Shown piece by piece: positions 54,701 to 62,643 of a stretch of DNA of 64,000 nt. The notes under the pieces are model-generated. The model was given only the letters and a program-made list of their open reading frames with translations. It did not search any database and was not told the origin of the DNA. Made by a program: the position numbers and the translations under genes. The stretch's first letter is position 1, and the number at the start of each line of letters is the position of its first letter. This DNA comes from Saccharothrix sp. (lineage in GTDB: Bacteria; Actinomycetota; Actinomycetes; Mycobacteriales; Pseudonocardiaceae): contig NZ_JAPSLK010000020.1 in assembly GCF_031180885.1 (NCBI RefSeq), positions 1 to 64,000 on the forward strand, read 5' to 3'.

Positions 54701-55373
54701 CGTCGCGCAGCTCGGACTGCACGACCTGGGCGCGGCGGGCGATCTCGGCCTGCTTGCCCAGCGGCTTGAGCTGGCGGCGCAGCTCGGCGGTGAGGTCGGT
54801 GAGGCGGGTCAGGTTGGCCTGCATCGCCTCCAGCTTCCGCAGCGCCTTCTCCTTGCGCTTGCGGTGCTTGAGGACGCCCGCGGCCTCCTCGACGAACGCC
54901 CGGCGCTCCTCGGGCTTGGACTCCAGGATCGCGGCGAGCTGGCCCTGGCCGACGATGACGTGCATCTCGCGGCCGATGCCGGAGTCCGACAGCAGTTCCT
55001 GGATGTCCATCAGCCGGCACGAGTTGCCGTTGATCTCGTACTCGGTGGCGCCCTCGCGGAACATCCGGCGGGTGATCGACACCTCGGTGTACTCGATCGG
55101 CAGCATGCCGTCGGAGTTGTCGATGGTCAGCGTGACCTCGGCGCGGCCAAGCGGCGCGCGGCCGGAGGTGCCGGCGAAGATGACGTCCTCCATCTTGCCG
55201 CCGCGCAGGTCCTTCGCGCCCTGCGTGCCCATCACCCAGCGCAGCGCGTCGAGCACGTTCGACTTGCCGGACCCGTTGGGACCGACGACGCACGTGATGC
55301 CCGGCTCGAAGCGCAGCGTGGTAGCCGAGGCGAAGGACTTGAAGCCCTTCAGCGTCAGGCTCTTGAGGTGCAC
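51732..55373 (-). CDS. smc: Chromosome segregation protein SMC
   Basis: The 1213-residue protein begins HLKSLTLKGFKSFASATTL and has Walker A VVGPNGSGKSNVLDALRWVMG (31-39), and a coiled coil to about 500. The hinge (LLGSVAALLTVEPGHEVALAAALGPVADAVAVE) and a second coiled coil rich in Ala, Glu and Arg follow. It ends with signature LSGGEKSLAAVAM and Walker B PFYVMDEVEAALDD. SMC with ScpA/ScpB loops and condenses DNA. GTG 55373 matches the family start. A Pro/Ala tail ends the protein. Typical neighbours ftsY and acyP are present but displaced. Confidence 0.95.
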   Translation of the reverse strand: MHLKSLTLKGFKSFASATTLRFEPGITCVVGPNGSGKSNVLDALRWVMGTQGAKDLRGGKMEDVIFAGTSGRAPLGRAEVTLTIDNSDGMLPIEYTEVSITRRMFREGATEYEINGNSCRLMDIQELLSDSGIGREMHVIVGQGQLAAILESKPEERRAFVEEAAGVLKHRKRKEKALRKLEAMQANLTRLTDLTAELRRQLKPLGKQAEIARRAQVVQSELRDARMRLLADDLVTQREALAREEQDEAKARARRAEVEQSLQQAQFQQNELEDLVAADAPKLQQAQDTWYRLSALEERLRGTVRLAVERERHLSASVEAPRGGRDPDELEAEAEQTALLEQELQEGVTEARIGLAEAVETRAELERMVQAAEKAHLAAVRAIADRREGLARLSGQVEALRSKTSATAEEIERLSVTLAEAEERLAVAAQELAEGREVTGTEDEDDAGLDERHKQAVEADEAARRRVEELVKAERTAERDIASWKARVDALSLGLTRKDGAGALLASRLPGLLGSVAALLTVEPGHEVALAAALGPVADAVAVESGPDALAALELLKAQDAGRAGLLVGGGGHIDRSGWPALPFGARWAVDLVHAPEALRPAVHRALDRLAVVDDLAAARSLVETRPDVRAVTREGDVFGADWAVGGSGRSQSVIEVQAAVDEASEKLALAERALEHAAAALEGARAEQQARRAEVGALKEQVNEAKVRRARSSERLNRLAAAVRSAEADVERVRVQRGKVEAAREENLLKLAELEERLLVAEEQPLDDEPDTSHRDEAAAELAAARQSEMDARLALRTAEERARALQGKADALRRAARAEREARERAARAHAARARGAVVAQAVVRGGEIALERIATSLARAARERDVAQERRTQHEALLTQVRSLVREMSVELEKLTDAVHRDEVLRAEQRMRIEQLETKVAEDFGIGLEDLVNEYGPDVYVPPSAGELAEYEAAKERGELVSAPQAVPYDRETQARRAKRAERDLSLLGKVNPLALEEFAALEERYKFLSNQLEDIKATRRDLLTVVKEVDDKILEVFTSAYEDVAREFEVVFKVLFPGGEGRLVLTEPEDMLTTGIELEARPPGKKVKRLSLLSGGEKSLAAVAMLVAIFRARPSPFYVMDEVEAALDDTNLHRLIGLFEQLRERSQLLIITHQKPTMEIADALYGVSMRGDGISQVISQRLRGREDLKPGKAEAPAPAPAEPATPEAG

Positions 55374-55436
55374 GCCGGGCAGAGTACCCGTGCGGTCGCA
55401 CGCCCAGACGCCTGCCACGCCGGCCAACGGCCCTGT

Positions 55437-56075
55437 TCAGGGCTTCACGGACACCAGGACCTGCCTGTCCACGACGACTTCGAGGCGTTCGATCTGGCCC
55501 ACGGAGAAGGACGTGGACCCCGGGATGCGGGCGTCCTCGGGGTGGTCGGTGCCCCACCAGCCGCCGATCTCGGTGCGGCCCGAGCGGTCGTGGACGACCA
55601 GCATGCACCTCTTGCCCTTGGGCGCGTTCTGGACCGTCAGCCACATCTCGGTGCCCCACTGCTTGGCCACCAGGTCGGCGGTGGCCGAGACACCGGTCCC
55701 GCTGTCGGCGGCGCTCAGGCGGATCGGCTCGGGGTCGCGCGGCGCGAACACCAGCACACCCACCGCGACCAGCGCGATGACCAGCGCCCCGGCGCCCGCC
55801 AGGACGAGGTTGCGGCGCTTCGCGGGCGGCTCGGGCGCCGGCTCGGCGACCGGCGGCAGCGGCAGCAGCTCCGGGGCGGGCGCCGGGTCGTCGAACGGCA
55901 CGTCCAGGTACTCCACGTCGACCTGCGCGAGCAGGCCGGGCAGCGGGGCCAGCCGGACCATCTCCCGGCGGCAGACCGCGCAGGTGCGCAGGTGCACCTC
56001 GAACGCCGAGCGCTCCGCCGGGTCGAGCGCGCCCAGCAGGTAGGCGCCGAGCGCGACGGTGTGCGTGCAGCTCAC
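55437..56075 (-). CDS. Anti-sigma factor with zinc-finger N-terminus and one membrane helix
   Basis: The 212-residue protein starts SCTHTVALGAYLLGALDPAERSAFEVHLRTCAVCRREM, with the HxxxCxxC zinc anti-sigma motif. A membrane helix follows (LVLAGAGALVIALVAVGVLVF, about 90-110). The extracytoplasmic domain resembles anti-sigma-K (VSATADLVAKQWGTEMWLTV, GWWGTDHPEDARIPG). It should hold the ECF sigma factor encoded just upstream. GTG 56075 overlaps the sigma stop (GTGA), the usual coupling of such pairs. Its signal is unknown. Confidence 0.88.
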   Translation of the reverse strand: MSCTHTVALGAYLLGALDPAERSAFEVHLRTCAVCRREMVRLAPLPGLLAQVDVEYLDVPFDDPAPAPELLPLPPVAEPAPEPPAKRRNLVLAGAGALVIALVAVGVLVFAPRDPEPIRLSAADSGTGVSATADLVAKQWGTEMWLTVQNAPKGKRCMLVVHDRSGRTEIGGWWGTDHPEDARIPGSTSFSVGQIERLEVVVDRQVLVSVKP

Positions 56076-56578
56076 GACTCGGTCACCCCCCGTTCCTCCA
56101 ACGCGTCGCGCAGCGCCCGCAGGGCGTAGAAGCAGCGCGACTTCACCGTCCCCGGCGGGACGCCGAGGACCGCCGCGGCCTCCTTGACCGTGCGGCGGCG
56201 GTAGTAAAGCTCGACCACCACGGCCCGGTGGTCGTGGCTGAGCGCCCGCAGCGCCTCCGCGACCTGCCAGCTCTGCAGCACGTGGTCCACCTGGTCGGCG
56301 ACCGGCGGCAGGTCGGCGGGCTCGATCGGCACCTCGGAGTTGCGCCCGCTGCGCTTGCGGAAACCGGAGATGACCAGGTTGCGCGCGACCGTGTAGAGCC
56401 AGGGGCCGGCGTCGTCCGGGGTCAGCTCGTCGGCGTGCTTCCACGCCCGCAGCAGGGTCTCCTGGACGACGTCCTCGGCCTGCTGGTGGTCGCCGCCGAC
56501 CAGGCGCAGGACGTAGCCGTGCAGCGGGCCGCGCCACCGGCCGTAAAGCTGCCTGACCACCTCTTCGCCTCGGTCCAC
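56072..56578 (-). CDS. ECF-type RNA polymerase sigma factor
   Basis: The 168-residue sigma has region 2 (HGYVLRLVGGDHQQAEDVVQETLLRAWKH) and region 4 (LSHDHRAVVVELYYRRRTVKEAAAVLGVPPGTVKSRCFYALRAL) and no region 3, hence the ECF class. Its partner anti-sigma gene follows with a 4-base overlap. Regulon unknown; the cluster position between acyP and smc is unusual for a backbone region. Confidence 0.92.
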   Translation of the reverse strand: MDRGEEVVRQLYGRWRGPLHGYVLRLVGGDHQQAEDVVQETLLRAWKHADELTPDDAGPWLYTVARNLVISGFRKRSGRNSEVPIEPADLPPVADQVDHVLQSWQVAEALRALSHDHRAVVVELYYRRRTVKEAAAVLGVPPGTVKSRCFYALRALRDALEERGVTES

Positions 56579-56611
56579 ATCGCTTTACTACGCCATCGGA
56601 CCCTTATGCGT

Positions 56612-56908
56612 TCAACGCTCGACGAAACCGGTCAAGCCGCCGCGCGGCTCGGACCAGCGCTCCACGACCGAGTCCACTCGACCGGGGGTACGACCGGAAC
56701 GGAGCGCGTCCAGGAGGCCCTCGCACGCCTCCTTGGGGCCTTCCGCGTTGACCTCGACCCGACCGTCCCGCAGGTTCGAGGCGCTGCCGACCAGGCCCAG
56801 CTCAAGAGCCCTGGCGCGGGTCCACCAGCGGAAGCCGACGCCCTGCACGTGCCCGCGGACCCATGCGGTGAGCCGAACGGTGTTCTCTGCACCAGCCACA
56901 TCGGCCAT
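56612..56908 (-). CDS. acyP: Acylphosphatase
   Basis: The 98-residue protein has [46 protein letters not shown], the acylphosphatase signature with the catalytic Arg (GFRWW) and Asn (ASNLRDG). It hydrolyses acyl phosphates such as carbamoyl phosphate. Actinobacteria keep acyP next to smc; here an ECF sigma/anti-sigma pair lies between. Confidence 0.93.
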   Translation of the reverse strand: MADVAGAENTVRLTAWVRGHVQGVGFRWWTRARALELGLVGSASNLRDGRVEVNAEGPKEACEGLLDALRSGRTPGRVDSVVERWSEPRGGLTGFVER

Positions 56909-56945
56909 CCTGACATTTCACCCTTTAGTGGTACGGTGCGCGACC

Positions 56946-57665
56946 GTGAGTGCGCGGCGCGGTAACCGATCCGTGATGGGCGGACTGGTCGGGCTGCTGC
57001 TGGGGGCCGCCGGCGCTACCGGCGTGGCCTTCGCAAGCCCCGAACAGCTCGCCCCGTTCGTGGCGCCCAGCTCAACACAGGCGGCCGAGGGCGACAACCG
57101 GGGCGTCGGTGGGGTGGGCGGCGTCGGCGTGCCCGTGCGGACCGGTGAGCGGCCCGTGTCGCCACGGCCCACCACGACCACCGCCGAGACCACCACGACG
57201 ACCACAGAGACCACGACCTCCACCACCGAGGCGCCGACGACGACCACCGAGCCGACGACGCAGCCGCCCGCCACGACCACCACCAAGCCGGCCCCCGTGT
57301 CGGAGGCCCAGCGGGTCGTGGAGCTGGTGAACGAGGCCCGCGCCGCGGCCGGCTGCCCCGCTCTGAAGGTGGACGAGCGGATCGTCAAGACCGCCCAGGC
57401 GCACAGCACCGACATGGCAACCCGGAACTACTTCTCGCACGACACCCCGGAGGGCGTCGACTTCGCCGAGCGCATGCGCGCGGCGGGCTACCCGAACCCG
57501 GGCGGCGAGAACATCGCGCAGGGCTACCGCACGCCCGAGGCGGTCATGAAGGGCTGGATGAACTCCGAGGGCCACCGCCGCAACATCCTGAACTGCGGTT
57601 TCACCGCGATCGGCGTGGGCCTGGACACCCGCGGTTACTACTGGACCCAGAACTTCGGCTGGTAA
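56946..57665 (+). CDS. Membrane-anchored or secreted CAP-domain protein with Thr-rich linker
   Basis: The 239-residue protein has a signal/anchor segment (GGLVGLLLGAAGATGVAFAS), a Gly/Val patch, a Thr-rich linker of about 50 residues (repeated TTT and ET runs) and a C-terminal CAP/SCP domain: VVELVNEARAAAGCPALKVD, TAQAHSTDMATRNYFSHDTPEG, NPGGENIAQGY and GWMNSEGHRRNILNC, with the cavity His and Glu residues. Bacterial CAP proteins are secreted, with roles in envelope or lipid binding. GTG 56946 starts the frame; GTG 56973 and ATG 56976 are alternatives. It leads three tandem Thr-rich genes. Confidence 0.88.
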   Translation: MSARRGNRSVMGGLVGLLLGAAGATGVAFASPEQLAPFVAPSSTQAAEGDNRGVGGVGGVGVPVRTGERPVSPRPTTTTAETTTTTTETTTSTTEAPTTTTEPTTQPPATTTTKPAPVSEAQRVVELVNEARAAAGCPALKVDERIVKTAQAHSTDMATRNYFSHDTPEGVDFAERMRAAGYPNPGGENIAQGYRTPEAVMKGWMNSEGHRRNILNCGFTAIGVGLDTRGYYWTQNFGW

Positions 57666-57678
57666 GAGGGAGCAACGC

Positions 57679-58167
57679 GTGACCGACGGGCTGTACGAGA
57701 CCCCGGAACCCGACCGCCGCCGGCCGCGCGTGTCGCCGAACGTCCTGCTGGCCGCCTCCGGCTTGGCCGTCGCGACGATCTTCGCCACGATCGCGTCCTT
57801 GGCGGGAGCCGAGGAGGGCGCGGCCCCGGCCAAGGAGGGCCCGCGCCAGGACGTGGTCAACCGCAGCACCCTGACCACCGTCCCCACCACGACGGCCTCG
57901 TCGGTCACCCTCACCACGACCGGCACCACGACGACGACCACCGAGACCACGACGACGACGTCGAAGCGCACCCGGGTCACCACGGTCACCCGCCCGGACG
58001 GCACCACCACGACCACCACGGTCGAGGACACCCAGCCGCCCACGCAGACGACCCAGCCGACCACCACCACGTCGTCGAAGCCGCCCACCACCGACCCGAC
58101 GGAACCCACCACCACGCAGCCGCCCGCCACCACAACGACCACCACCCAGCCGTCCACCGGCACGTGA
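57679..58167 (+). CDS. Thr-rich membrane-anchored protein (copy 1)
   Basis: The 162-residue protein has a short cytosolic part with Arg/Pro, a membrane helix (VLLAASGLAVATIFATIASL, about 23-42) and an extracytoplasmic tail that is mostly Thr, Pro, Glu and Ser in runs of up to six Thr. No folded domain is visible. Such tails are often O-mannosylated in actinomycetes. It follows the CAP protein by 13 bases, and the linker composition matches that protein's linker. GTG 57679 is the start. Confidence 0.68.
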   Translation: MTDGLYETPEPDRRRPRVSPNVLLAASGLAVATIFATIASLAGAEEGAAPAKEGPRQDVVNRSTLTTVPTTTASSVTLTTTGTTTTTTETTTTTSKRTRVTTVTRPDGTTTTTTVEDTQPPTQTTQPTTTTSSKPPTTDPTEPTTTQPPATTTTTTQPSTGT

Positions 58168-58307
58168 CCCAAACGAGCCGGTAGCCGCTCGGTGACGCCG
58201 CGCCACACATTCGTGTGGACGACCGCCCGAACGATGAGGCCGCCGACGCGATGAGCCGATAACTCGGACACCTGACCATCCGACCGGGTTTCCCACAGGG
58301 AGATGGT

Positions 58308-58760
58308 GTGTTCGAGGAAGATCATCACGAGTCACCGAAGCGCGGTGTCCCGGCGGTCGTGCTGCTCGCCGCCGGCGGCGCGGTCGTCGCCACGGTGATG
58401 GCCACCCTGGCCTCGATGCTGGCCACCGGCGACCCCGAACCCGAGGCCGGCCCGCCCAGGCCCCAGGCCGACGTGAAGGCCACGACCAGCACCGCGGTCC
58501 GCGTCGCCACCGGCAGCCACACCTCGACGGTGGTCATCACCGTCCCGGCCCCGGCCAAGCCCCGCGCCGACGCCCCCGCGCTCCAGCCGGCCCCGGAAGC
58601 GCCCGCGGTCGAACTCACCACGACGACCGAAGCGCCGGCCCCGACGACGTCCCAGCCGCAGAGCAACCCGCCGACGTCGTGGCCACCCAGCCCCACCGGC
58701 TCGTCGTCCGCGTCGAGCACCACCACCACCACTACGCCGACCACCACGACAACCGGGTGA
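58308..58760 (+). CDS. Thr-rich membrane-anchored protein (copy 2)
   Basis: The 150-residue protein shares the plan of its neighbour: short charged N-terminus (FEEDHHESPKRG), a membrane helix (VVLLAAGGAVVATVMATLASML), then a Pro/Ala/Thr-rich tail ending in a 10-residue Thr/Pro run and Gly. The helix is similar in sequence to copy 1, so they are paralogues. GTG 58308 has AGGGAGATG before it. Function unknown; a surface stalk or stress protein is speculation. Confidence 0.65.
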   Translation: MFEEDHHESPKRGVPAVVLLAAGGAVVATVMATLASMLATGDPEPEAGPPRPQADVKATTSTAVRVATGSHTSTVVITVPAPAKPRADAPALQPAPEAPAVELTTTTEAPAPTTSQPQSNPPTSWPPSPTGSSSASSTTTTTTPTTTTTG

Positions 58761-58811
58761 CAGCTGCGCCCCTTTCCGGTTGGCTGGCGTCGACCGGAGG
58801 GGGATCTGTTG

Positions 58812-59849
58812 GTGGTGCGCATCCGGGGGCGAGCGCTCCCACACGGCGAACACGTGGACCTGTGCGCGGACGGTGACCGGTGGACCGACGACCCGGTCCC
58901 CGGTGCCGAGGTGGTCGACGGGTGGCTGCTGCCGGGCCTGGTCGACGCCCACACCCACCCCGGCACCACCGACGCGAACCAGCCGCTGGACGAGGACCTC
59001 CTGCGCGAGCACCTGCGGCAGCACGTCGACGCCGGGGTCACCGCCATCCGGTCCCCCGGCCTGGCCGGCGACCCGCCCCCGTGGTTCGGCACCGACCCCG
59101 ACACCCCCAGGGCCTTCCACGCCGGCCCCTGGATCGCCCGCCACGGCCAGTTCTTCGACGACTGGGGCCGCCACGCCGACGTGCACGAACTCCCCGGACT
59201 GGCCGCCGCCCAGGCCGCCAAGAGCGGCTGGGCCAAGATCATCGCGGACTGGAGCGTGGACGACGAGCCGGTGCCCGTGGACGTGATGACCGCCGTCGTC
59301 GCGGCCGTGCACGCCGTGGGCGGCCGGGTCGCCGTGCACACCCAGCACGCGGCCGGCAGCGCGGCGGCGGTGGCGGCGGGCGTCGACTCCATCGAGCACG
59401 GCATGTGGCTGTCCCCGGACCTGCTCGACCGGATGGCCGCCCAGGGCACCGCCCTCACCCCGACCCTGTCCGGCTTCGAACGCGCCCTGCCGGACGTGGC
59501 GGCCAAGCCGGACGGCCCCCGCAAGGACTGGTTCGTGGGCGGCGTCCACGCACTCCGGAGCTTGGTGACCGCCGCGTCCGAGGCGGGTGTGCGCATCCTC
59601 GCCGGCACCGACGCGGTCCCGCACCACCGCCGCGCGGTCCTGGACGAGATCCACGCCCTGTCCGCCCGCATCGGCCCGCACGAGGCCCTGGCGGCCGCCT
59701 CCTGGCACGCCCGCGCCTTCCTGGGCCTGCCGGGGTTGGAGCCGGGCGCACCGGCGGACGCGGTCGTCTACGCCGAGGACCCGAGACTGGACCTGGACCA
59801 GTTGGCCCACCCGGTCGCCGTCATCCTGCGCGGCCGGAGGGTTCGCTAG
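58812..59849 (+). CDS. Amidohydrolase family protein, second copy
   Basis: The 345-residue enzyme has LLPGLVDAHTHPGTTDA (HxH near residue 45), WAKIIADWS with the conserved Lys, VAVHTQHAAGS, SIEHGMWLSPD and LAGTDAVPHHRRAV with the catalytic Asp. It ends ADAVVYAEDPRLDLDQL, nearly the same closing as the amidohydrolase next to ffh, so these are paralogues in one genome segment. Substrate unknown. GTG 58812 lies 8 bases after GGAGGGGG. Its 3' end overlaps the convergent MFS gene by 29 bases. Confidence 0.85.
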   Translation: MVRIRGRALPHGEHVDLCADGDRWTDDPVPGAEVVDGWLLPGLVDAHTHPGTTDANQPLDEDLLREHLRQHVDAGVTAIRSPGLAGDPPPWFGTDPDTPRAFHAGPWIARHGQFFDDWGRHADVHELPGLAAAQAAKSGWAKIIADWSVDDEPVPVDVMTAVVAAVHAVGGRVAVHTQHAAGSAAAVAAGVDSIEHGMWLSPDLLDRMAAQGTALTPTLSGFERALPDVAAKPDGPRKDWFVGGVHALRSLVTAASEAGVRILAGTDAVPHHRRAVLDEIHALSARIGPHEALAAASWHARAFLGLPGLEPGAPADAVVYAEDPRLDLDQLAHPVAVILRGRRVR

Positions 59850-61095
59850 GCCGCAACGCGTAGAAGGCGGCAGCGGCCGTGCCGACGCACAGCGCGACCG
59901 CACTCCACGCCAGCGAAGCGTGCACGCCCACGGCCGCCCCCAGCAGCCCGACCGTGAACCCGCTCCCCGCCCGCAACCCGCCCGACGACATCCCGTAGAC
60001 GCCCAACACCCGCCCGCGATCCGCCGGCGGGCTGAGCAACTGCACCACCGTCTGCGTGATCGACATCGACGCCAGGTGCGCCACCCCGCCGACCAGCAGC
60101 AACACCACCGCCAACGGGTAACTCCCGGTCAGCGCGAACCCGAGGCTCGTCACCCCGTAGATCCCGGTCGCCACCACCGCCGTCCGCACGGTCGGCCGCA
60201 TCCGGGTCGTGGCCTCAAGCAGCACACCGCCCAGCACCCCGCCCGCACCGTTGGCGAACAGCAGCACGCCGTACGCCAGACCGGCGTCACCGGCCCCCAG
60301 ATCGGTCGCGAAGATCGGCATGGCCGACTGGAGCGAAGCGCCGACGAAGAACGACGCCAGGCCCGCCACAGCGATCATCGCCACCAGCGTCCGGTTCGAG
60401 CCCACCTCGCGCAGCACCCGCAGCGACTCCAGCACACCCACGCGCGGACGGGCGTCGTGATCACGCGTGTGGCCGGTGAACTTGGTGCGGAACAGGAACA
60501 GGGTCAACGGCAGGTAGAACGCGATGTTGGCGAAGATGCCCGCGGTCGGCCCCAGCCCCAGCAACAACGCCGACCCGACGACCGGGCCGAACAGGACGCC
60601 CAGGCTGCGGAACGTGGCGTTGAGCCGGACCGCGCTGGGCAGTTCGTCCGGGCCGACGAAGTCGTGCAGCATCAACTGCTCGCCCGGCCCCCACAACGCG
60701 CCCGCGATGCCGTGCAGCACCAGCAGGACGCCCGCGTGCCACACCTGGAGCGCGTCGGTGAGGAACAAGATCCCCCACGCCGCCGACACTGCCATGAACA
60801 GCACCTGCGCGGCCTGGATGACCCGGCGGCAGTCGTAGCGGTCGGCCAGCGCGCCGAACCACACCGACAGCAGCAGGAACGGCAGCCAGTGGCTGATCAC
60901 CGCGAACCCGGCCAGGGCCGGCGACTGGAACTTCTCCCACAGCACCCAGTACGTGATGACGTGCTCGATGTTGTCGGCCATCATGGCCAGCCCGGCGCCG
61001 AACAGGTACGGCCGGCAGTCCCGGTTGCGCAGCGCGGCGAACCGGCGTGGCGGTGCCGGCACGTGCGTCGGTACACCACAGGCCGCGCACATCAT
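59821..61095 (-). CDS. MFS transporter (DHA3-like drug/metabolite exporter)
   Basis: The 424-residue protein has about 12 hydrophobic segments. It begins with a short Cys-containing cytosolic stretch (MCAACGVP) and RFAALRNRDCRPYLFGAGLAM, followed by SVWFGALADRYDCRRVIQ, the MFS loop 2-3 motif, and repeats such as ERT-like PPADRGRVLGVYG. The arrangement resembles macrolide- or siderophore-type exporters. Substrate unknown. Confidence 0.85.
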   Translation of the reverse strand: MMCAACGVPTHVPAPPRRFAALRNRDCRPYLFGAGLAMMADNIEHVITYWVLWEKFQSPALAGFAVISHWLPFLLLSVWFGALADRYDCRRVIQAAQVLFMAVSAAWGILFLTDALQVWHAGVLLVLHGIAGALWGPGEQLMLHDFVGPDELPSAVRLNATFRSLGVLFGPVVGSALLLGLGPTAGIFANIAFYLPLTLFLFRTKFTGHTRDHDARPRVGVLESLRVLREVGSNRTLVAMIAVAGLASFFVGASLQSAMPIFATDLGAGDAGLAYGVLLFANGAGGVLGGVLLEATTRMRPTVRTAVVATGIYGVTSLGFALTGSYPLAVVLLLVGGVAHLASMSITQTVVQLLSPPADRGRVLGVYGMSSGGLRAGSGFTVGLLGAAVGVHASLAWSAVALCVGTAAAAFYALRPSEPSGRAG

Positions 61096-61274
61096 CGTCC
61101 TCCCGGAACTCGTCCCCCGGAGGGCACGCTAGGCAGGCGCGCCCGGCGGCACCTAGGACGTGAGCGAACACGCGGCGCGGATCACACCGGTTCCGCGACG
61201 TTCCAGCGACGGTGAAACGCGGTCGCCGGGGCGGCGGGGCGGCGGATCGGCGAGTCGGCGGTAGCGTCCGGCGG

Positions 61275-62114
61275 ATGACCGTGCCGGTGGACCCGACCAA
61301 CGCAGACCAGCTGACCGCCTGGGACGGCGACCAGGGCGCCTTCTGGGCCGACCACGCCGACCGCTTCGACGGCGGCGCCGCCCGCTACCACGAACGGCTG
61401 CTCGACGCGGCCCGCATCGGACCCGCCGACCGCGTCCTCGACATCGGTTGCGGCACCGGGAAGTCCACCCGCGACGCCGCGCGGCGGGCGGCGCACGCGC
61501 TCGGCGTGGACCTGTCGTCGCGGATGATCGAGGAGGCCCGGCGGCGGGCGGACCGGGAGGGGGTCGCCAACGTCGCGTTCGAACAGGCCGACGCGCAGGT
61601 GCACCCGTTCCCGGAGGCCGCGTTCGACGTCGTCATCAGCCGGCACGGGGTGATGTTCTTCGGCGACCCGGACAAGGCGTTCGCCAACATCGCGAGCGCG
61701 TTGCGGCCCGGCGGCCGGATGACGCTGCTGACATGGCAACCGTTGGCGCGCAACGAGTTCGCGTCCACGTTCCGCTCGCTGTTCGCGGCCGGCAAGCCCA
61801 TGCCCGAGCCGCCGCCCAACGCGCCGCACCTGTTCTCGCTCAGCGACCCGGACCGCGTCCGCGCCCTGCTGACCGGCGCGGGCATGACGGACGTGGAGCT
61901 GCACGCGGTCAGCGAACCGGTGTGGCTGGGCGACGACGTGGAGGACGCGCTGGCGTTCATCACCGCCCGTCAGGCGAGTCAACTGGCCGAACTGGACGAC
62001 GAGACCAAGGACCGGGTCATCCAGGCCGCGCGGGAGGACATGGCCCGGCACCTGGACGAGCACGGGGTGCGCTACTCGTCCGCCGCGTGGATCATCCAGG
62101 CCACCAAGTCCTGA
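61275..62114 (+). CDS. Class I SAM-dependent methyltransferase
   Basis: The 279-residue protein has motif I RVLDIGCGTGKSTRDAAR, post I GVDLSSRMIEEARRR, motif IV FDVVISRHGVMFFGDPDKAF and RPGGRMTLLTWQPLARNEF. The layout is that of small-molecule methyltransferases. ATG 61275 chosen. It is followed one base later by the stop of the convergent acetyltransferase gene. Substrate cannot be told. Confidence 0.85.
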   Translation: MTVPVDPTNADQLTAWDGDQGAFWADHADRFDGGAARYHERLLDAARIGPADRVLDIGCGTGKSTRDAARRAAHALGVDLSSRMIEEARRRADREGVANVAFEQADAQVHPFPEAAFDVVISRHGVMFFGDPDKAFANIASALRPGGRMTLLTWQPLARNEFASTFRSLFAAGKPMPEPPPNAPHLFSLSDPDRVRALLTGAGMTDVELHAVSEPVWLGDDVEDALAFITARQASQLAELDDETKDRVIQAAREDMARHLDEHGVRYSSAAWIIQATKS

Positions 62115-62115
62115 G

Positions 62116-62643
62116 TCACCAGACGTCCCCTTCTCGCCAGTCACACACGATGTCGCCGTCGAGGTCCAGCGGCACCGCGACGGGCATGACGTACACGCCG
62201 CCGTCGTCGTCCTCGGTGCGCACGACCCCGCTCGGGGCGAGCACCGAGGACGGCCCGCGCCACAGCACCCATCCGCGGGCCGTGTAGAAGTCCAGCGCGT
62301 CCTCGCTCGCGCTCAACGCACCGAGGTCGTAGGCGTGGCGGATCACCCGTTCCAGCGCGGTCATCAGGGCCGCGCCGTGGCCTTGCCGCCGCCGGTCCTG
62401 CCGCACCGCAACGGCCTCGACGTACCCGGCCCGCAACGCCCGACCGCCGTGGAGCAACCGCCGCTGAACCACGGATCCGTGCCCGACGAGGTCGTCGCCC
62501 TCCCACGCGAAAGCGTGAACGCCGCCGAGGGCGTGCTCCCAGTCGTGGTCGGAGAAGTCGCCGTCGAAAGCGTCGTCGCACAGCGCCCGTGCGGCCTTGA
62601 GCAGGTCGACGTCCACGTCGGACGTGTGCAGCGTCGTGATCAC
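62116..62643 (-). CDS. Aminoglycoside 2'-N-acetyltransferase-type GNAT, AAC(2')-I family
   Basis: The 175-residue protein closely follows mycobacterial AAC(2')-I enzymes through the whole length: FDGDFSDHDWEHALGGVHAFAW, SVVQRRLLHGGRALRAGYVEAVAV, GQ-type acetyl-CoA loop RRRQGHGAALM, YDLGALSASEDALDFYTARGW, GPSSVLAPSGVVRTEDDDGGVYVMP and the end CDWREGDVW. These enzymes acetylate the 2' amine of gentamicin-type drugs. GTG 62643 overlaps the TetR stop (GTGA), so the pair is cotranslated. Whether it confers resistance here is untested. Confidence 0.87.
   Translation of the reverse strand: MITTLHTSDVDVDLLKAARALCDDAFDGDFSDHDWEHALGGVHAFAWEGDDLVGHGSVVQRRLLHGGRALRAGYVEAVAVRQDRRRQGHGAALMTALERVIRHAYDLGALSASEDALDFYTARGWVLWRGPSSVLAPSGVVRTEDDDGGVYVMPVAVPLDLDGDIVCDWREGDVW

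Noticed and set aside
51903..56129. Very long plus-strand frame across smc (more than 1400 codons)
   Set aside because: It is an antisense shadow of smc and the anti-sigma gene, with leucine/glycine-biased composition and no domain.
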